Shown: positions 53,716-63,682 of the stretch, in pieces
Position numbering within the stretch: position 1 is the stretch's first letter
Layout of the letters: each line of letters opens with the position of its first letter
From: Lysinibacillus agricola
Lineage (GTDB): Bacteria > Bacillota > Bacilli > Bacillales_A > Planococcaceae
DNA: 64,000 nucleotides
Assembly: GCF_016638705.1 (NCBI RefSeq)
Contig: NZ_CP067341.1
Span: 3,723,501 to 3,787,500 of the forward strand
Direction: 5' to 3'
The notes under the pieces: model-generated
What the model was told of the DNA's origin: nothing
Databases searched by the model: none
What the model saw: the letters and a program-made list of their open reading frames with translations, nothing else
Program-made: the position numbers and the translations under genes

Positions 53716-54588
53716 TTATTGAATAGCATCATCCGCAAAAAAAGCCTTTTTGGCAAACCAAAATTGCTGCTCATTAAAATTATGTTCCTGCATGGCGACA
53801 ACTGAAAATTCAGCATAATACTTACGCTTCATTTCCTCTAGAATAGTTTTCGCTTGCTTTCCAACAAGATGCTGCCCATCAATAGGAGTACCTTCAGTAA
53901 AAATAATAATATCTGCTTCTGTACAATCTTGATTTTCCTGGAGTAAGCCCTTCACAAAATGTAACACAGGCAGAATTGCTGCTTCTCCCTTTGCCTTATA
54001 TTCAATAAAATCCTTAAAATCGGATAAATTTAAATGACCATTTTCAAATCGATAATGTACATGAATTTGACAGTCATAAGGGACGATATATAAGTCTCGT
54101 CGTTCCCGATGTGCATTCATAAATAACGATAAAATCATACTTTTACAAAGCTCAGAATATGCCACCATACCAGTTGTTTGTTCAAGACAGATAATAAGTG
54201 GACCCGAGTCTTTTTTGTACTCTTCAAACGGAACATATAGGATATTTCCTTTTTTTGTTGTTTGATGCTTTAGCTTTTGACGCCTAGCTTCCTGGGACTT
54301 TTGCTCATAATACAAGCGCTGTTCTTTTCCATTAGCTAATCGTTCTGCTTGTTCAATAGCTGGTATATTTTCACGAATTTCATGCATGATATCTGCCAAT
54401 TCGAGTGCAAATGCTGCCATATTTCGTAATGTTTCACTCTTGTAAAAATAGTCAATAAAAAAATGTTGTTCCTTGTCACTTAATTCCTCAAGATGTAAGT
54501 TTTCATATAAAAAACGTAAAAAGTCACGTTGTTCTGATGTAATTTCCAGATTAAATTTCTCTATGAGTGATTCTACAGCGTCTTTCAC
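53716..54588 (-). CDS. VWA-like domain protein
   Basis: 290 aa from the GTG at 54588, with AGGAGGTG seven bases upstream; the frame to 54657 has no site. N-terminal helical half, a basic joint (EARRQKLKHQTTKKGNIL), then a VWA-like Rossmann domain: GPLIICLEQTTGMVAYSELC at the MIDAS position (DxSxS replaced by EQTTG), DLYIVPYDCQIHVHYRF, and ADIIIFTEGTPI. It resembles the VWA partners of MoxR ATPases (ViaA-like), but no MoxR gene is adjacent. The MIDAS motif is degenerate, so metal binding is doubtful. Confidence 0.7.
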   Translation of the reverse strand: MKDAVESLIEKFNLEITSEQRDFLRFLYENLHLEELSDKEQHFFIDYFYKSETLRNMAAFALELADIMHEIRENIPAIEQAERLANGKEQRLYYEQKSQEARRQKLKHQTTKKGNILYVPFEEYKKDSGPLIICLEQTTGMVAYSELCKSMILSLFMNAHRERRDLYIVPYDCQIHVHYRFENGHLNLSDFKDFIEYKAKGEAAILPVLHFVKGLLQENQDCTEADIIIFTEGTPIDGQHLVGKQAKTILEEMKRKYYAEFSVVAMQEHNFNEQQFWFAKKAFFADDAIQ

Positions 54589-54889
54589 GAAGCAGCACCT
54601 CCTAAGCACATTTTTTTGGATAATGTCTATAGTATAACCAAAATAATTTTTTGACAATACAATAACGTTTGCCGTATTTTGACGCTATTTTGATTAACAA
54701 TGTTGCTGTTACTTAATAATGTCTTGAGCAGTTTATTCGGATTAAGCGTTCTCACTTCTATTTATTCCTGTAGCTCTACTTGTATTTAATAAAGAAGAGG
54801 CGATCATAATTCGCTCTTCTCCTCATAGTGTTGGATAACAAAATGGCAAGGAAATCTTTGTGAATATTGTGGCGCTTTAAATGAGGATG

Positions 54890-55240
54890 ATTTGCCGCCT
54901 AGGCGACTCACTTTCGCACAGATACATTGCTGAAGTTGTGTTTTATCGCTACAAGTTAGAGTGATATGCCAGAAAGATACATACTAAGTGAAGTAGTTGA
55001 TCTTCGTTCCGACTGGGCGACTCCTTGGGGATTAGCGTCACAGATGACCCTGGAGCGAAGCGGATGTTTTCTGTGCGAAAGCGAAGCAGCAGCAACAATG
55101 TTTTATCTGTGCGAAAGCGAAGCGACAGCAACAATGTTTTATCTGTGCGAAAGCGAAGCGACAGCAACAATGTTTTATCTGTGCGAAAGCGAAGCGGCAG
55201 CAACAAAGCGCTCAGTCGAAACGGAAATCAACCCCTCGTT
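54890..55240. repeat. Tandem 36-bp and dispersed repeat element
   Basis: Four units of a 36-base repeat (TTTTATCTGTGCGAAAGCGA then AGCGACAGCAACAATG) span about 55060-55206, flanked by the dispersed motif ending CGCTCAGTCGAAACGGAAAT. All ORFs here are by-products of the repeat. The 54660-54890 part shows no gene. Confidence 0.85.
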
Positions 55241-55310
55241 TTTGCCGAGGAGTTATACACGATTAAGATGACACCTTAATTTCATTGACAAAATAGTTAT
55301 TCAACACCAT

Positions 55311-55341
55311 GAAAAAAAGAGCCTATAATTGGCTCTTTGTT
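55311..55341 (-). terminator. Terminator of phoU
   Basis: AGAGCC / GGCTCT arms with T7 on the minus strand, directly below phoU. Confidence 0.85.
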
Positions 55342-55343
55342 TA

Positions 55344-56003
55344 CTAATTATTTAATTCATAATGTTTGCCTTTGACTAAGTAAAATAAGTGTTCAGCAAT
55401 ATTTGTTGCATGGTCAGCTGAGCGCTCTAAATATCGACAAACAAATGTTAAATGTGTGATTTGAGAAATATATGCTGGATTTTCTGCTCCTGCACGCATC
55501 AATAAAGTTATTGTCGCTCCATATAAATCATCGACATAATCATCTAGTTCCGCAATTTCCTTGGCACGAACAGTATCTTCCTCCGTAAAGGCTTTTATAA
55601 TACTCTCCAACATTTCTACTGTTTTGTTACACATCGTTTGCAAATTTGTTGTAGGAAAGACAAGTGGCTCTTTTCCAATACGAATCGTCTCTTTGGCAAT
55701 ATTAACCGCATAGTCTCCTACTCTTTCCATATCCGATGCCGCTTTGACAAGCACCATGAGACGACGTAAATCAGTAGCTACAGGCTGTTGCTTAGCAATC
55801 ATTAAAATAACATGATCATTGATTTCTTCCTCAAGTCGATTGATAACTAGATCGTCCTCAAGAATTTTTAAGGATTTCTCTAAATCCTGCTCTAATAATG
55901 CTTCAAATGCTAATTTAAGAGCGTTGATACTACTATTGGCAATTTCGATAAATTGCGCTTGGACTTCTTTTAACTCCTGCTCAAAACGTTCACGTACGAC
56001 CAT
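55344..56003 (-). CDS. phoU: Phosphate signalling protein PhoU
   Basis: 219 aa from the ATG at 56003 behind AGGAGGAGCAAAAG; the frame to 56111 overlaps pstB out of frame. Two PhoU helical bundles with the acidic metal motifs (EDDLVINRLEEEINDHVI and AELDDYVDDLYG) and KAASDMERVGDYAVNIAKE, YLERSADHATNIAEHLF. It links the Pst transporter to phosphate control. Last gene of pstS-C-A-B-phoU. Confidence 0.95.
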   Translation of the reverse strand: MVVRERFEQELKEVQAQFIEIANSSINALKLAFEALLEQDLEKSLKILEDDLVINRLEEEINDHVILMIAKQQPVATDLRRLMVLVKAASDMERVGDYAVNIAKETIRIGKEPLVFPTTNLQTMCNKTVEMLESIIKAFTEEDTVRAKEIAELDDYVDDLYGATITLLMRAGAENPAYISQITHLTFVCRYLERSADHATNIAEHLFYLVKGKHYELNN

Positions 56004-56016
56004 CTTTTGCTCCTCC

Positions 56017-56850
56017 TTAGCCGAAACGACCTGAAATATAATCTTCAGTACGTTGATCTGCCGGTGTTTGGAAGATAACGTCTGTCTTATCGTATTCAAT
56101 GACCTCGCCACTTAGGAAAAATGCTGTACGATCGGAAATTCGCGCTGCTTGTTGCATATTATGTGTCACGATAATAATGGAATAATCTTTTTTCAGCTCT
56201 TGTACAAGCTCCTCTACTTTTAATGTAGAAATAGGATCAAGTGCAGATGTTGGCTCATCCATTAAAATAACATCTGGTTCAATCGCTAAACAACGCGCAA
56301 TACAGATTCGTTGTTGCTGACCACCTGATAAACCATATGCATTTTGGTTTAAGCGATCTTTTACCTCATCCCAAATTGCCGCACCACGTAAAGATTTTTC
56401 AACTATCTCATCAAGAATTTTCTTATTTTTTATGCCATGGATACGTGGACCATAAGCAATATTGTCATAGATAGACTTCGGGAATGGATTTGGCTTCTGG
56501 AATACCATCCCAACACGAGTGCGCAATTCCTCAACAGTATAGTTTTTATCTAAAATATTGCGCTCACGATATACTATTTCCCCTGATGTTCGAACACTTG
56601 GTACAAGTTCTACCATTCGATTTAAAGTTTTTAAATAGGTAGATTTCCCACATCCTGAAGGGCCAATTATAGCTGTTACTTCATTTTCATAGATGCTTAA
56701 ATTGATATCTTTTAAACCATGATGATCGCCGTACCATAAATTTAAATTACGTGTATCATATACTACTTTTTTGGCAACATCAGCAGAAGGCTTTGTAGCC
56801 GTATGAATTGGTTTGACAACAGATTTTTCCTCTTTAACACCTAGTACCAT
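56017..56850 (-). CDS. pstB: Phosphate ABC transporter ATPase
   Basis: 277 aa. Walker [21 protein letters not shown]-loop [16 protein letters not shown], signature [20 protein letters not shown], Walker [14 protein letters not shown], and switch His [12 protein letters not shown]. It energises PstCA for phosphate import. It is 20 residues longer at the N-terminus than usual ([17 protein letters not shown]), of unknown meaning. Confidence 0.97.
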   Translation of the reverse strand: MVLGVKEEKSVVKPIHTATKPSADVAKKVVYDTRNLNLWYGDHHGLKDINLSIYENEVTAIIGPSGCGKSTYLKTLNRMVELVPSVRTSGEIVYRERNILDKNYTVEELRTRVGMVFQKPNPFPKSIYDNIAYGPRIHGIKNKKILDEIVEKSLRGAAIWDEVKDRLNQNAYGLSGGQQQRICIARCLAIEPDVILMDEPTSALDPISTLKVEELVQELKKDYSIIIVTHNMQQAARISDRTAFFLSGEVIEYDKTDVIFQTPADQRTEDYISGRFG

Positions 56851-56862
56851 AAGGTCACCTCA

Positions 56863-57741
56863 TTAATAACGTTTTTGGAATTTATTTCGAATAAAGATGG
56901 CAATAGAGTTCATCAGTAAAAGCACTATCATAAGTACTAAAATACCGGCTGCCGCTACATATTGAAATGCCTCTTGCGGACGTTTTGCCCAATCGTAAAT
57001 TTGCATCGGTAAAGCTGTGAATTGACTTAATAAACCATTAGGTAAAAATTGTAAAATAACAGGGATTCCAATAACAACAAGTGGTGCTGTTTCACCAATC
57101 GCACGAGACATCGCTAATATACTTCCTGTTAAAATTCCCGGAATGGCTGCTGGTAGCACAACATGCAATATCGTTTGCCATTTTGTCGCACCCATACCAT
57201 AAGAAGCTTCCCGTTGTTCATTCGGTACTGCACGAATAGCCTCCTGCGCCGCAACAATGATCACTGGTAAAATTAATAAACTCATTGTTAAACCGGCTGC
57301 TAAAACACTCTTCCCTAGTCCCAACATTCGAACAAAAATGGTTAACCCAAGTAAACCAAATACAATGGAAGGTACACCTGCTAAGTTAGAGATATTCATA
57401 CGAATAAAGTCGTTTAGTCTATTTTTCTTTGCATATTCCTCTAAATAAATCGCAGTCCCAACACCTAAAATAATCGACACGGGAGCAACAACTACCATCA
57501 GCCAAAGTGAACCTATTAAAGCTGCTTTAATGCCCGCTTTATCTGCAAAACGTGAAGCAAAATTTGTTAAAAAATCGATTGTTAAATAGTCGGCACCTTG
57601 TGTCACAATACGGTAAAGCAAAATAGCTAGTGTTACTAATGCAAAGGTCGTTGCTAAGAAGAATAATGACTTCCAAACTTTATTGAATATAATACGCTTT
57701 GTCATTCGTTTCATAACGACCGTGTCATCAATATAGCGCAT
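56863..57741 (-). CDS. pstA: Phosphate ABC transporter permease PstA
   Basis: 292 aa with six membrane helices and the permease loop EASYGMGATKWQTILHVVLP (EAA motif), then AIGETAPLVVIGIP. It forms the membrane channel with PstC. Start behind GGAGGTTTACTAGC; one base gap to pstC. Confidence 0.96.
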   Translation of the reverse strand: MRYIDDTVVMKRMTKRIIFNKVWKSLFFLATTFALVTLAILLYRIVTQGADYLTIDFLTNFASRFADKAGIKAALIGSLWLMVVVAPVSIILGVGTAIYLEEYAKKNRLNDFIRMNISNLAGVPSIVFGLLGLTIFVRMLGLGKSVLAAGLTMSLLILPVIIVAAQEAIRAVPNEQREASYGMGATKWQTILHVVLPAAIPGILTGSILAMSRAIGETAPLVVIGIPVILQFLPNGLLSQFTALPMQIYDWAKRPQEAFQYVAAAGILVLMIVLLLMNSIAIFIRNKFQKRY

Positions 57742-57742
57742 G

Positions 57743-58690
57743 CTAGTAAACCTCCCTGAAGCGTTTCGAAATATAGTGAGCGAGTAAATTCATCACTAAA
57801 GTAAAGATAAATAATGTGAATCCGACTGAATAAATAGAATAATAAATTGTCGTCCCATAACCAGCATCACCTGTTGCAACTTGTACAATATACGCAGTCA
57901 TCGTTTGAATCGAGTCTGTCACATCTAAATCAAATTTAGGTGTAGATCCGCCTGCAAGTGATACGATCATCGTTTCACCAATTGCCCGGGAAATGGCAAG
58001 AACAATTGAAGCAATAATGCCTGATAATCCGGCTGGTAGTACTACTTTGATAGCTACTTCAAACTTTGTTGCTCCAAGAGCTAAAGCTCCTTCACGCATA
58101 CTATTTGGAACAGATGACATCGCATCCTCAGAAAGTGACGTAATCATCGGTAAAATCATAATCCCGACAACAATCCCTGGACTAAGTGCATTAAAAAGTT
58201 TAAGTCCTGGAATAATTTGCTGTAACATTGGCGTTACAAATGTTAATGCAAAGAAGCCATAAACGATTGTTGGTACACCTGCTAGCACTTCTAAAATAGG
58301 CTTAACAATACGTCTTGTTTTTTCACTTGCATATTCACTTAAATATATTGCTGAAGCAATCCCGAATGGTACTGCTACAACAACAGCAATAAGTGTAACT
58401 TTCAATGTTCCAGCGATTAAAGGTAATATCCCAAATAACGGTTCCTTTCCCGAAAACGGTAGCCACTGTGTACCAAATAGGAAATCCGTGATTGAAACTC
58501 GTTTAAAGAATTCAAACGTTTCAAAAATAAGGGTGAAAACAATGCCAAATGTCGTCAATATAGAGATAAGTGCTGCAGAAAATAATAGAGCTGGCATTGC
58601 TTTTTCCACTATTTTCTTCATTTTATGATTGCGCGAATTTGCAATTAATTGTTGCACAGATGATGTCTTGTTTTCTTTTTGAGAAACCAT
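57743..58690 (-). CDS. pstC: Phosphate ABC transporter permease PstC
   Basis: 315 aa, six membrane helices and EGALALGATKFEVAIKVVLP as the EAA loop, with AISRAIGETMIVSLAGG. Long charged N-terminus. Start behind GAAAGGAGCACCCA. Partner of PstA. Confidence 0.96.
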   Translation of the reverse strand: MVSQKENKTSSVQQLIANSRNHKMKKIVEKAMPALLFSAALISILTTFGIVFTLIFETFEFFKRVSITDFLFGTQWLPFSGKEPLFGILPLIAGTLKVTLIAVVVAVPFGIASAIYLSEYASEKTRRIVKPILEVLAGVPTIVYGFFALTFVTPMLQQIIPGLKLFNALSPGIVVGIMILPMITSLSEDAMSSVPNSMREGALALGATKFEVAIKVVLPAGLSGIIASIVLAISRAIGETMIVSLAGGSTPKFDLDVTDSIQTMTAYIVQVATGDAGYGTTIYYSIYSVGFTLFIFTLVMNLLAHYISKRFREVY

Positions 58691-58705
58691 TGGGTGCTCC
58701 TTTCA

Positions 58706-58745
58706 AATAAGAGAGGGAAAGAGCATACATCTCTTTCCCTCTATG
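58706..58745 (-). terminator. Hairpin between pstS and pstC
   Basis: AGAGGGAAAGAG / CTCTTTCCCTCT arms (12 bp) between pstS and pstC. A partial terminator or processing site would leave more of the binding protein than of the permeases, as known for pst operons. Confidence 0.8.
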
Positions 58746-58754
58746 CATGTCTAC

Positions 58755-59729
58755 TTATTTTAAGCCTTCTAAAGTTTTTAAAGCTTTACTATATTCATCT
58801 TCAGGTAGACTGACATAACCAACTGCATCTGCCATGTCTCCCCCGTTTTCAAGTGTAAATTTGATGAAATCATATGCAGCTTCATTATCTTTCATAGCAC
58901 TATTTTTCACATATACAAATAGTGGTCGTGAAAGAGGTGCGTATTCACCAGATTCAATTGTTTTATTTGTTGGCTCAACGCCATCTACATTCACAATGCT
59001 TAATTTATCTTTATTTTCTAAGTAGTAAGCGTAGCCAAAGAATCCGATTGCGTTTTTATCACCTGCAACGCCTTGAACTAGCATGTTATCATCCTCTGAT
59101 AATGTTGCTGAGCTTGCTAGATCAGCACCGTCTAAAATAACTTCATCAAAGTAATCGTACGTACCTGAGTCAGTACCTGGTGAGTAATACACGATTTTTT
59201 CATCTGGCCAAGATGGATCGATATCAGACCATTTTTTAGCTTTACCATCTTCAACCCAAATTTTCTTTAATTGCTCAACTGTTAAATCCTTCGCCCAATC
59301 ATTTTCAGGATTCACGACAACTGATATGCCATCATATGCTAAAGGAAGCTCTGTAAAAGCAATTCCTGCCTGCTCTAGTTTTGCTTTCTCTTCATCTTTT
59401 ATATGACGAGATGCATTAGAAAAGTCTGTCTCACCTGCGATGAATTTTTCAAAGCCACCGCCAGTACCAGAAACACCTACCGATACTTTTACATCCGGTT
59501 GAGTCCCTGCATACTCTTCAACAACTGCTTCAATAATTGGTGCAACAGTTGATGAACCATCTCCAGCTACAGCTCCTTGCAGTTTTTCGTCAGCAGCGTC
59601 TTGTCCTGAGCTCGATGGTGCGTTTGTTTCTGTATTGTTACCATTTTGCGCAGAGTCGCTACCACATGCACCTAGCATTAAAGCTGAACCCATTACCGCT
59701 GTCATCGTTAAGTACTTCCACTTTTTCAT
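58755..59729 (-). CDS. pstS: Phosphate-binding lipoprotein PstS
   Basis: 324 aa from the ATG at 59729 behind GGAGGCAAATGAA; the frame to 59753 overlaps the site. Lipoprotein signal with lipobox LMLGAC (Cys22), then a Ser/Asn-rich spacer. Phosphate-binding motifs [39 protein letters not shown] and [14 protein letters not shown]. It captures phosphate outside the membrane for PstCAB. First gene of the operon, below a PhoP-box array. Confidence 0.97.
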   Translation of the reverse strand: MKKWKYLTMTAVMGSALMLGACGSDSAQNGNNTETNAPSSSGQDAADEKLQGAVAGDGSSTVAPIIEAVVEEYAGTQPDVKVSVGVSGTGGGFEKFIAGETDFSNASRHIKDEEKAKLEQAGIAFTELPLAYDGISVVVNPENDWAKDLTVEQLKKIWVEDGKAKKWSDIDPSWPDEKIVYYSPGTDSGTYDYFDEVILDGADLASSATLSEDDNMLVQGVAGDKNAIGFFGYAYYLENKDKLSIVNVDGVEPTNKTIESGEYAPLSRPLFVYVKNSAMKDNEAAYDFIKFTLENGGDMADAVGYVSLPEDEYSKALKTLEGLK

Positions 59730-59818
59730 TTCATTTGCCTCCGTCATTAACATTTTTATAGTTATTTGTCTTACAATCTTTACTATAATGACTTATTGTT
59801 GAAGTCGTATAAACGGTT

Positions 59819-59866
59819 CGTAAAAGAGTTGTAAATGTATGTAATGCTTTGTAAACGATTGTAAAG
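59819..59866 (-). promoter_or_regulatory. PhoP-box array upstream of pstS
   Basis: On the minus strand four hexamers follow at 10-base steps: TTTACA (59860), TTTACA (59850), ATTACA (59840), TTTACA (59830), then TTTTAC (59820). This is the direct-repeat pattern of B. subtilis PhoP sites (TTWACA spaced by 4-5 bases), so the operon should be induced by phosphate starvation. Confidence 0.85.
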
Positions 59867-59888
59867 AGGCATTTACAATTGCAAGAAT

Positions 59889-59916
59889 TTGCTTCCTATT
59901 GGAAAGATGCTATAAT
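59889..59916 (+). promoter_or_regulatory. SigA-type promoter
   Basis: TTGCTT, 16 bases, TATAAT with a TGC just before it. It would start a transcript near 59923, 36 bases before the small gene at 59959. Confidence 0.65.
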
Positions 59917-59958
59917 AAGCAATTGTGTCAGGAAATATTCTACGAGGAGTTTGACTTT

Positions 59959-60153
59959 GTGATTAAGCATGCAAAAGTACAAAATGCCGATTACTTTAAA
60001 ACGTATTTAGCACTTGTTATGGAACATCGAGAATTTACTCTACAGGAAGCCATCGATTTTATGGTAGAGTCTTATTTCTGTAATAATATAGAGCTTTATG
60101 GAAAAAAACCGAAGCAACAATTTGAATTAGCTATTCAACAACTATCTGTATAA
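59959..60153 (+). CDS. Small uncharacterised helical protein
   Basis: 64 aa from the GTG at 59959, with GAGGAG nine bases upstream and a promoter at 59889-59916; a TTG-started frame from 59899 would begin inside the promoter. Soluble and helical (YFKTYLALVMEHREFTLQEA, MVESYFCNNIELYGKKPKQQ). Family not recognised. It is divergent from pstS and convergent with pbpA, with its own terminator. Confidence 0.7.
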   Translation: MIKHAKVQNADYFKTYLALVMEHREFTLQEAIDFMVESYFCNNIELYGKKPKQQFELAIQQLSV

Positions 60154-60162
60154 TAGAAATAA

Positions 60163-60200
60163 AACACGGTATGAAATTGATTTTTCATACCGTGTTTTTT
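60163..60200 (+). terminator. Terminator of the small gene
   Basis: AAAACACGGTATGAAA / TTTCATACCGTGTTTT, strong stem with T6. Confidence 0.9.
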
Positions 60201-60300
60201 GTTTCGCGGGTAAAGGTGGCTGAATCGCGGGTATTTGTCTTTTTCGCGCGAGTATTCTATCTCGAATCGCGGGTATCTGAAGACTTTCCACGAGTAATAC
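60200..60300. repeat. Short TCGCGGGTA repeats
   Basis: Five degenerate units of about 20 bases, each with TCGCGGGTA or a variant (TCGCGCGAGTA, TCCACGAGTA), separated by variable AT-rich parts. No gene. Confidence 0.6.
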
Positions 60301-60307
60301 TCTGAAA

Positions 60308-60350
60308 CTATAAAAAAACCGCTAGGCATCAAAATGCACTAGCGGTTTCT
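60308..60350 (-). terminator. Terminator of pbpA
   Basis: AAACCGCTAG / CTAGCGGTTT arms with T7 on the minus strand, directly below the stop at 60352. Confidence 0.9.
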
Positions 60351-60351
60351 C

Positions 60352-62553
60352 TTATTCTTGTTCATCTTCACCAATTTTGTCTTTAGTAATAGCCGGTAAA
60401 ATTGGTTGCTTCACATCACTATCAGTCACTTTTTCATCTTCATATTTTGCTTTTAATTCATAATATTTATCTACAGCACGTCGAGCAATAACGTTATTAT
60501 TTGTCAAATGCGCACGCGTGGTTGTTGCCCACGGAATGACAACAGCATAGGCAATTTCAGGATTTTCATAAGGAGCAAAACCAACATGTGTAAAAGTAAG
60601 TGTTTCCGTACCATAATGCTCTTTTAAAGGTCCGAAATACACTACCTCAGCTGTTCCTGTTTTCCCTGCCGCTGTATATGGAGCATTTGCAAATTCTTGT
60701 TGAGCAGTACCTTTTGAACCTGTATAAACACGGCGTAATCCTTTTTTTACATAATCGATTTCATCTGCAGAATTATCAATCCGATTTAAAATCGTCGGTC
60801 CCATTTCTGTGACTAGTTGACCAAGCTGTTGTCCATCTTCTGTTGGTTCACGTACTTCCTTTACAACATGTGGCTGAATACGATAACCACCATTTGCTAC
60901 AGTCGAAATATATTGTGCCAATTGTAATGGTGTATACGTATCATATTGTCCAATCGCTAAGTCGAGTACTTTACCACCCATCGTTGGACCAGAAGGACCT
61001 TCCACACCGCTAAATTCATTTGGTAAATCGATCCCTGTATTTACACCTAGCCCGAATTGCGCATAAGAATTTCGCATTTTCGGGAATGTTTGGTCATTTA
61101 AACGCAATGGCATCATGTAGCTATATGGTGTTTCATTAATAAGCAAAGCTGTTTTAAACATATAAACGTTTGAAGAACGTTCAAGTGCACTTAAACCATC
61201 CATTGACATATAGCCACCACTATTGAAAATTGATCTTTTTACTGGTGTTTGCAGTAAATGGATTGGTTCATCTCCTAATACAGTTTTCGGTGTAATGGCT
61301 CCTAGATTGTAACCAGTTAGTAACGTTGCTGCCTTAATTGCAGAACCAGCCTCATAAGCTGTTGTAAAGTTCCCATACGAATAATCGACAACTTCAGTTT
61401 TCCCTGTTTCAGGATCTTTTTCAATCTTCTTACCAACCATTGATAAAATATCACCTGTATTTGGGTCCATCATTACTAAAAAGGCACGATCTAATAAGTA
61501 CGAGCCAGGAAGTGCTTTTAATTTAAGCAATTCTTCCTCGACAATTTTTTCTGTTTCGGCCGTTAACTCACTATCTAGTGTTAAGACTAAATCTTTACCA
61601 GGCTCACCTTCATAGGTCGTAACGGTATCAACTACCTGCCCTTTTTTATTGGTAATATTTTTAACAACTGTTTTTTGCCCTTGCAGTAATTCTTCATATT
61701 GAGCTTCAATATAACTTTCACCTACACGGTCATTTCGTGAATAATCACGAGCTAAATAATAATTCAGCTTTTCTTTTGGAATCCCTTTTGTTGGTACGGT
61801 TGTACGTCCTAAAATAGAGAGTGATGATAATTTCACACGCTTCCAGTCAGTTGTTGTGTTGACGCCAGTTAATTCAGTTAAACGCTCAGAGACACGTGCA
61901 AATTCGTCGGCTGACACATTTTCACTCTTAATAATTTGCGGTGATAAATTGTAGCCTGATGCCATCTCTCGATAGATTGCTAATACTTCTAAATCAGCAT
62001 CTGTCAATTGCATTATTTCTTCGTGTGTAATGCGTTCACGTACAAGCTTATCAATCTGGGAATTGATTTGACTTGTCGTAATATTTTCTTGTGCTCTAAT
62101 TTTCTTTTCCTCTGCATTTGTTACCTTTGCATAGGCAGCGTCATGATTTTTTAATATCCAAAAATCCTGTTTATCACGTAAAGTGACACGATTTGTTGGC
62201 TGCTCAATCAATTGTGCCAGCTTTTCAGCTATTTCCAGCATTTCCTCCGTTGATGTCGTCTGCATTTTCGTATACGTAATCGCATTTTCTGGTTGGTTAT
62301 CCACTAGAATACGCCCGTATCGATCATACATTCGTCCTCTTGGCACACTTGTATTAACAGGTACTTCCTCTTTACGCTCTAAATCGCGTACATAATCTTC
62401 CCCTTTTACGATTTGCATATAGCCAAGCCTAAAAATTAACATCGAAAATACGATAAATATAGCAAAGAAAAGGACATTCATACGAAATGTTAAATTAGAG
62501 TGATGTTTTGCTTTAACACTCGCCGCGCGATTTTTTCCCGGTGCTTTGCGCAT
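60352..62553 (-). CDS. pbpA: Class B penicillin-binding protein 2
   Basis: 733 aa from the ATG at 62553 behind GGAGGGGGATACAT; the frame to 62571 starts inside the site. One N-terminal membrane helix (MNVLFFAIFIVFSMLIFRLG), a dimerisation domain starting VPRGRMYDRYGRILVDNQP, and a transpeptidase domain with SxxK in YEAGSAIKAATLL, SxN in LERSSNVYM and KTG in AAGKTGTAEVV. It crosslinks peptidoglycan during elongation. By position (sodA-pbpA-pst) it is B. subtilis pbpA (PBP2A). Bases 62554-62800 hold the promoter region only. Confidence 0.95.
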   Translation of the reverse strand: MRKAPGKNRAASVKAKHHSNLTFRMNVLFFAIFIVFSMLIFRLGYMQIVKGEDYVRDLERKEEVPVNTSVPRGRMYDRYGRILVDNQPENAITYTKMQTTSTEEMLEIAEKLAQLIEQPTNRVTLRDKQDFWILKNHDAAYAKVTNAEEKKIRAQENITTSQINSQIDKLVRERITHEEIMQLTDADLEVLAIYREMASGYNLSPQIIKSENVSADEFARVSERLTELTGVNTTTDWKRVKLSSLSILGRTTVPTKGIPKEKLNYYLARDYSRNDRVGESYIEAQYEELLQGQKTVVKNITNKKGQVVDTVTTYEGEPGKDLVLTLDSELTAETEKIVEEELLKLKALPGSYLLDRAFLVMMDPNTGDILSMVGKKIEKDPETGKTEVVDYSYGNFTTAYEAGSAIKAATLLTGYNLGAITPKTVLGDEPIHLLQTPVKRSIFNSGGYMSMDGLSALERSSNVYMFKTALLINETPYSYMMPLRLNDQTFPKMRNSYAQFGLGVNTGIDLPNEFSGVEGPSGPTMGGKVLDLAIGQYDTYTPLQLAQYISTVANGGYRIQPHVVKEVREPTEDGQQLGQLVTEMGPTILNRIDNSADEIDYVKKGLRRVYTGSKGTAQQEFANAPYTAAGKTGTAEVVYFGPLKEHYGTETLTFTHVGFAPYENPEIAYAVVIPWATTTRAHLTNNNVIARRAVDKYYELKAKYEDEKVTDSDVKQPILPAITKDKIGEDEQE

Positions 62554-62802
62554 ATGTATCCCCCTCCTCATCTAATTACAATTTAAATACACGATACTTA
62601 GTATACCATTCGAAGGTACGACAGGAAAGCATGCACTTGTGAATTTATGATTGAAAACATCATTTATTTGACGGCACTTTAAGGTGAAAAGTTTCTGTTT
62701 TTTATCGATAGTTCGAAAAAGAGTTTCTACAAATGTTGGATTGGTTGAGGCATCCTTCATCTTAAATAGTAGTATGGATACCCAATAGAACCTAAAAAGA
62801 CA

Positions 62803-62855
62803 GCAAAAAAGGCTATGTCTCGGTGATTCATCACCTTTGACATAGCCTTTTATTA
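62803..62855 (-). terminator. Terminator of sodA
   Basis: AGGCTATGTC..GGTGA-TTCA-TCACC..GACATAGCCT with a T6 run on the minus strand, just below sodA. Confidence 0.9.
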
Positions 62856-62863
62856 AACAATAA

Positions 62864-63469
62864 TTATTTTGCAGCTTGGAATTTAGCTTCCACTACATCC
62901 CAGTTTACTACGTTCCAGAATGCACCGATGTAATCTGGACGACGGTTTTGGTAGTTTAAGTAGTAAGCATGCTCCCAAACGTCTAAACCTAGGATTGGAG
63001 TTTTACCTTCCATAACTGGTGAGTCTTGGTTTGGAGTAGATGTAACAGCAACTGAGTCACCATCAACGATTAACCAAGCCCAACCTGAACCGAAGCGAGT
63101 TGTAGCAGCTTTTGCAAATTCTTCTTTGAATGCATCGAAAGAACCGAATTTAGCATCGATTGCTTTTGCAACTTCGCCAACTGGAGTGTTTGAACCGCCT
63201 GGAGCGATTAGTTCCCAGAATAATGAATGGTTAGCATGTCCGCCACCGTTGTTACGTACAGCAGTTTGTTTGTCAGCTGGAAGAGCATCAATGTTTGCGA
63301 TAAGATCGTTAATGTCTTTTTCAGCAAATTCAGTACCTTCTACTGCTGCGTTTAAATTTGTTACATAAGTATTGTGGTGTTTAGAATGGTGAATTTCCAT
63401 TGTTTTTGCATCGATATGTGGTTCTAATGCGTCATAAGCGTAAGTTAATTGTGGTAATTCATAAGCCAT
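62864..63469 (-). CDS. sodA: Superoxide dismutase (Mn/Fe family)
   Basis: 201 aa. Metal ligands: His in [13 protein letters not shown] (H27), His in [14 protein letters not shown] (H82), Asp and His in [27 protein letters not shown] and the Gln/Asn pattern point to the Mn type. It dismutates superoxide in the cytosol. Start behind GGGAGGAACTTAACA. Strong codon bias, as expected for a highly expressed gene. Confidence 0.96.
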   Translation of the reverse strand: MAYELPQLTYAYDALEPHIDAKTMEIHHSKHHNTYVTNLNAAVEGTEFAEKDINDLIANIDALPADKQTAVRNNGGGHANHSLFWELIAPGGSNTPVGEVAKAIDAKFGSFDAFKEEFAKAATTRFGSGWAWLIVDGDSVAVTSTPNQDSPVMEGKTPILGLDVWEHAYYLNYQNRRPDYIGAFWNVVNWDVVEAKFQAAK

Positions 63470-63609
63470 TGTTAAGTTCCTCCCTAAAATAAAGAAATAA
63501 TTAGTACATCCTTAGATTATCAAAATTGGTCAAACCATTCAACGAAAAATACTTCAAAATGAATATTTCAGCCTTTTGACTGAAAAACCAATATGATTAC
63601 TACCCTTCC

Positions 63610-63672
63610 TCTTTTATCAATTATGCCTCGGCATAATTGCGTCCGGATTCGGCTTTGTGCTTGCATAAAGAA
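63610..63672. repeat. Dispersed repeat element
   Basis: ATCAATTATGCCTCGGCATA and ATTGCGTCCGGATTCGGCTT then GTGCTTGCATAAAGAACTGC; the best match in the window is the copy inside the trpE leader at 52265-52335. Confidence 0.75.
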
Positions 63673-63682
63673 CTGCTGAAAA

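Noticed and set aside
54949..55279. ORFs with repeated LCESEA or VRKRS motifs
   Set aside because: They follow the 36-bp tandem repeat in three frames and both strands.
62572..62760. 62-aa minus-strand ORF upstream of pbpA
   Set aside because: No ribosome site, no family resemblance, overlaps the pbpA promoter region.
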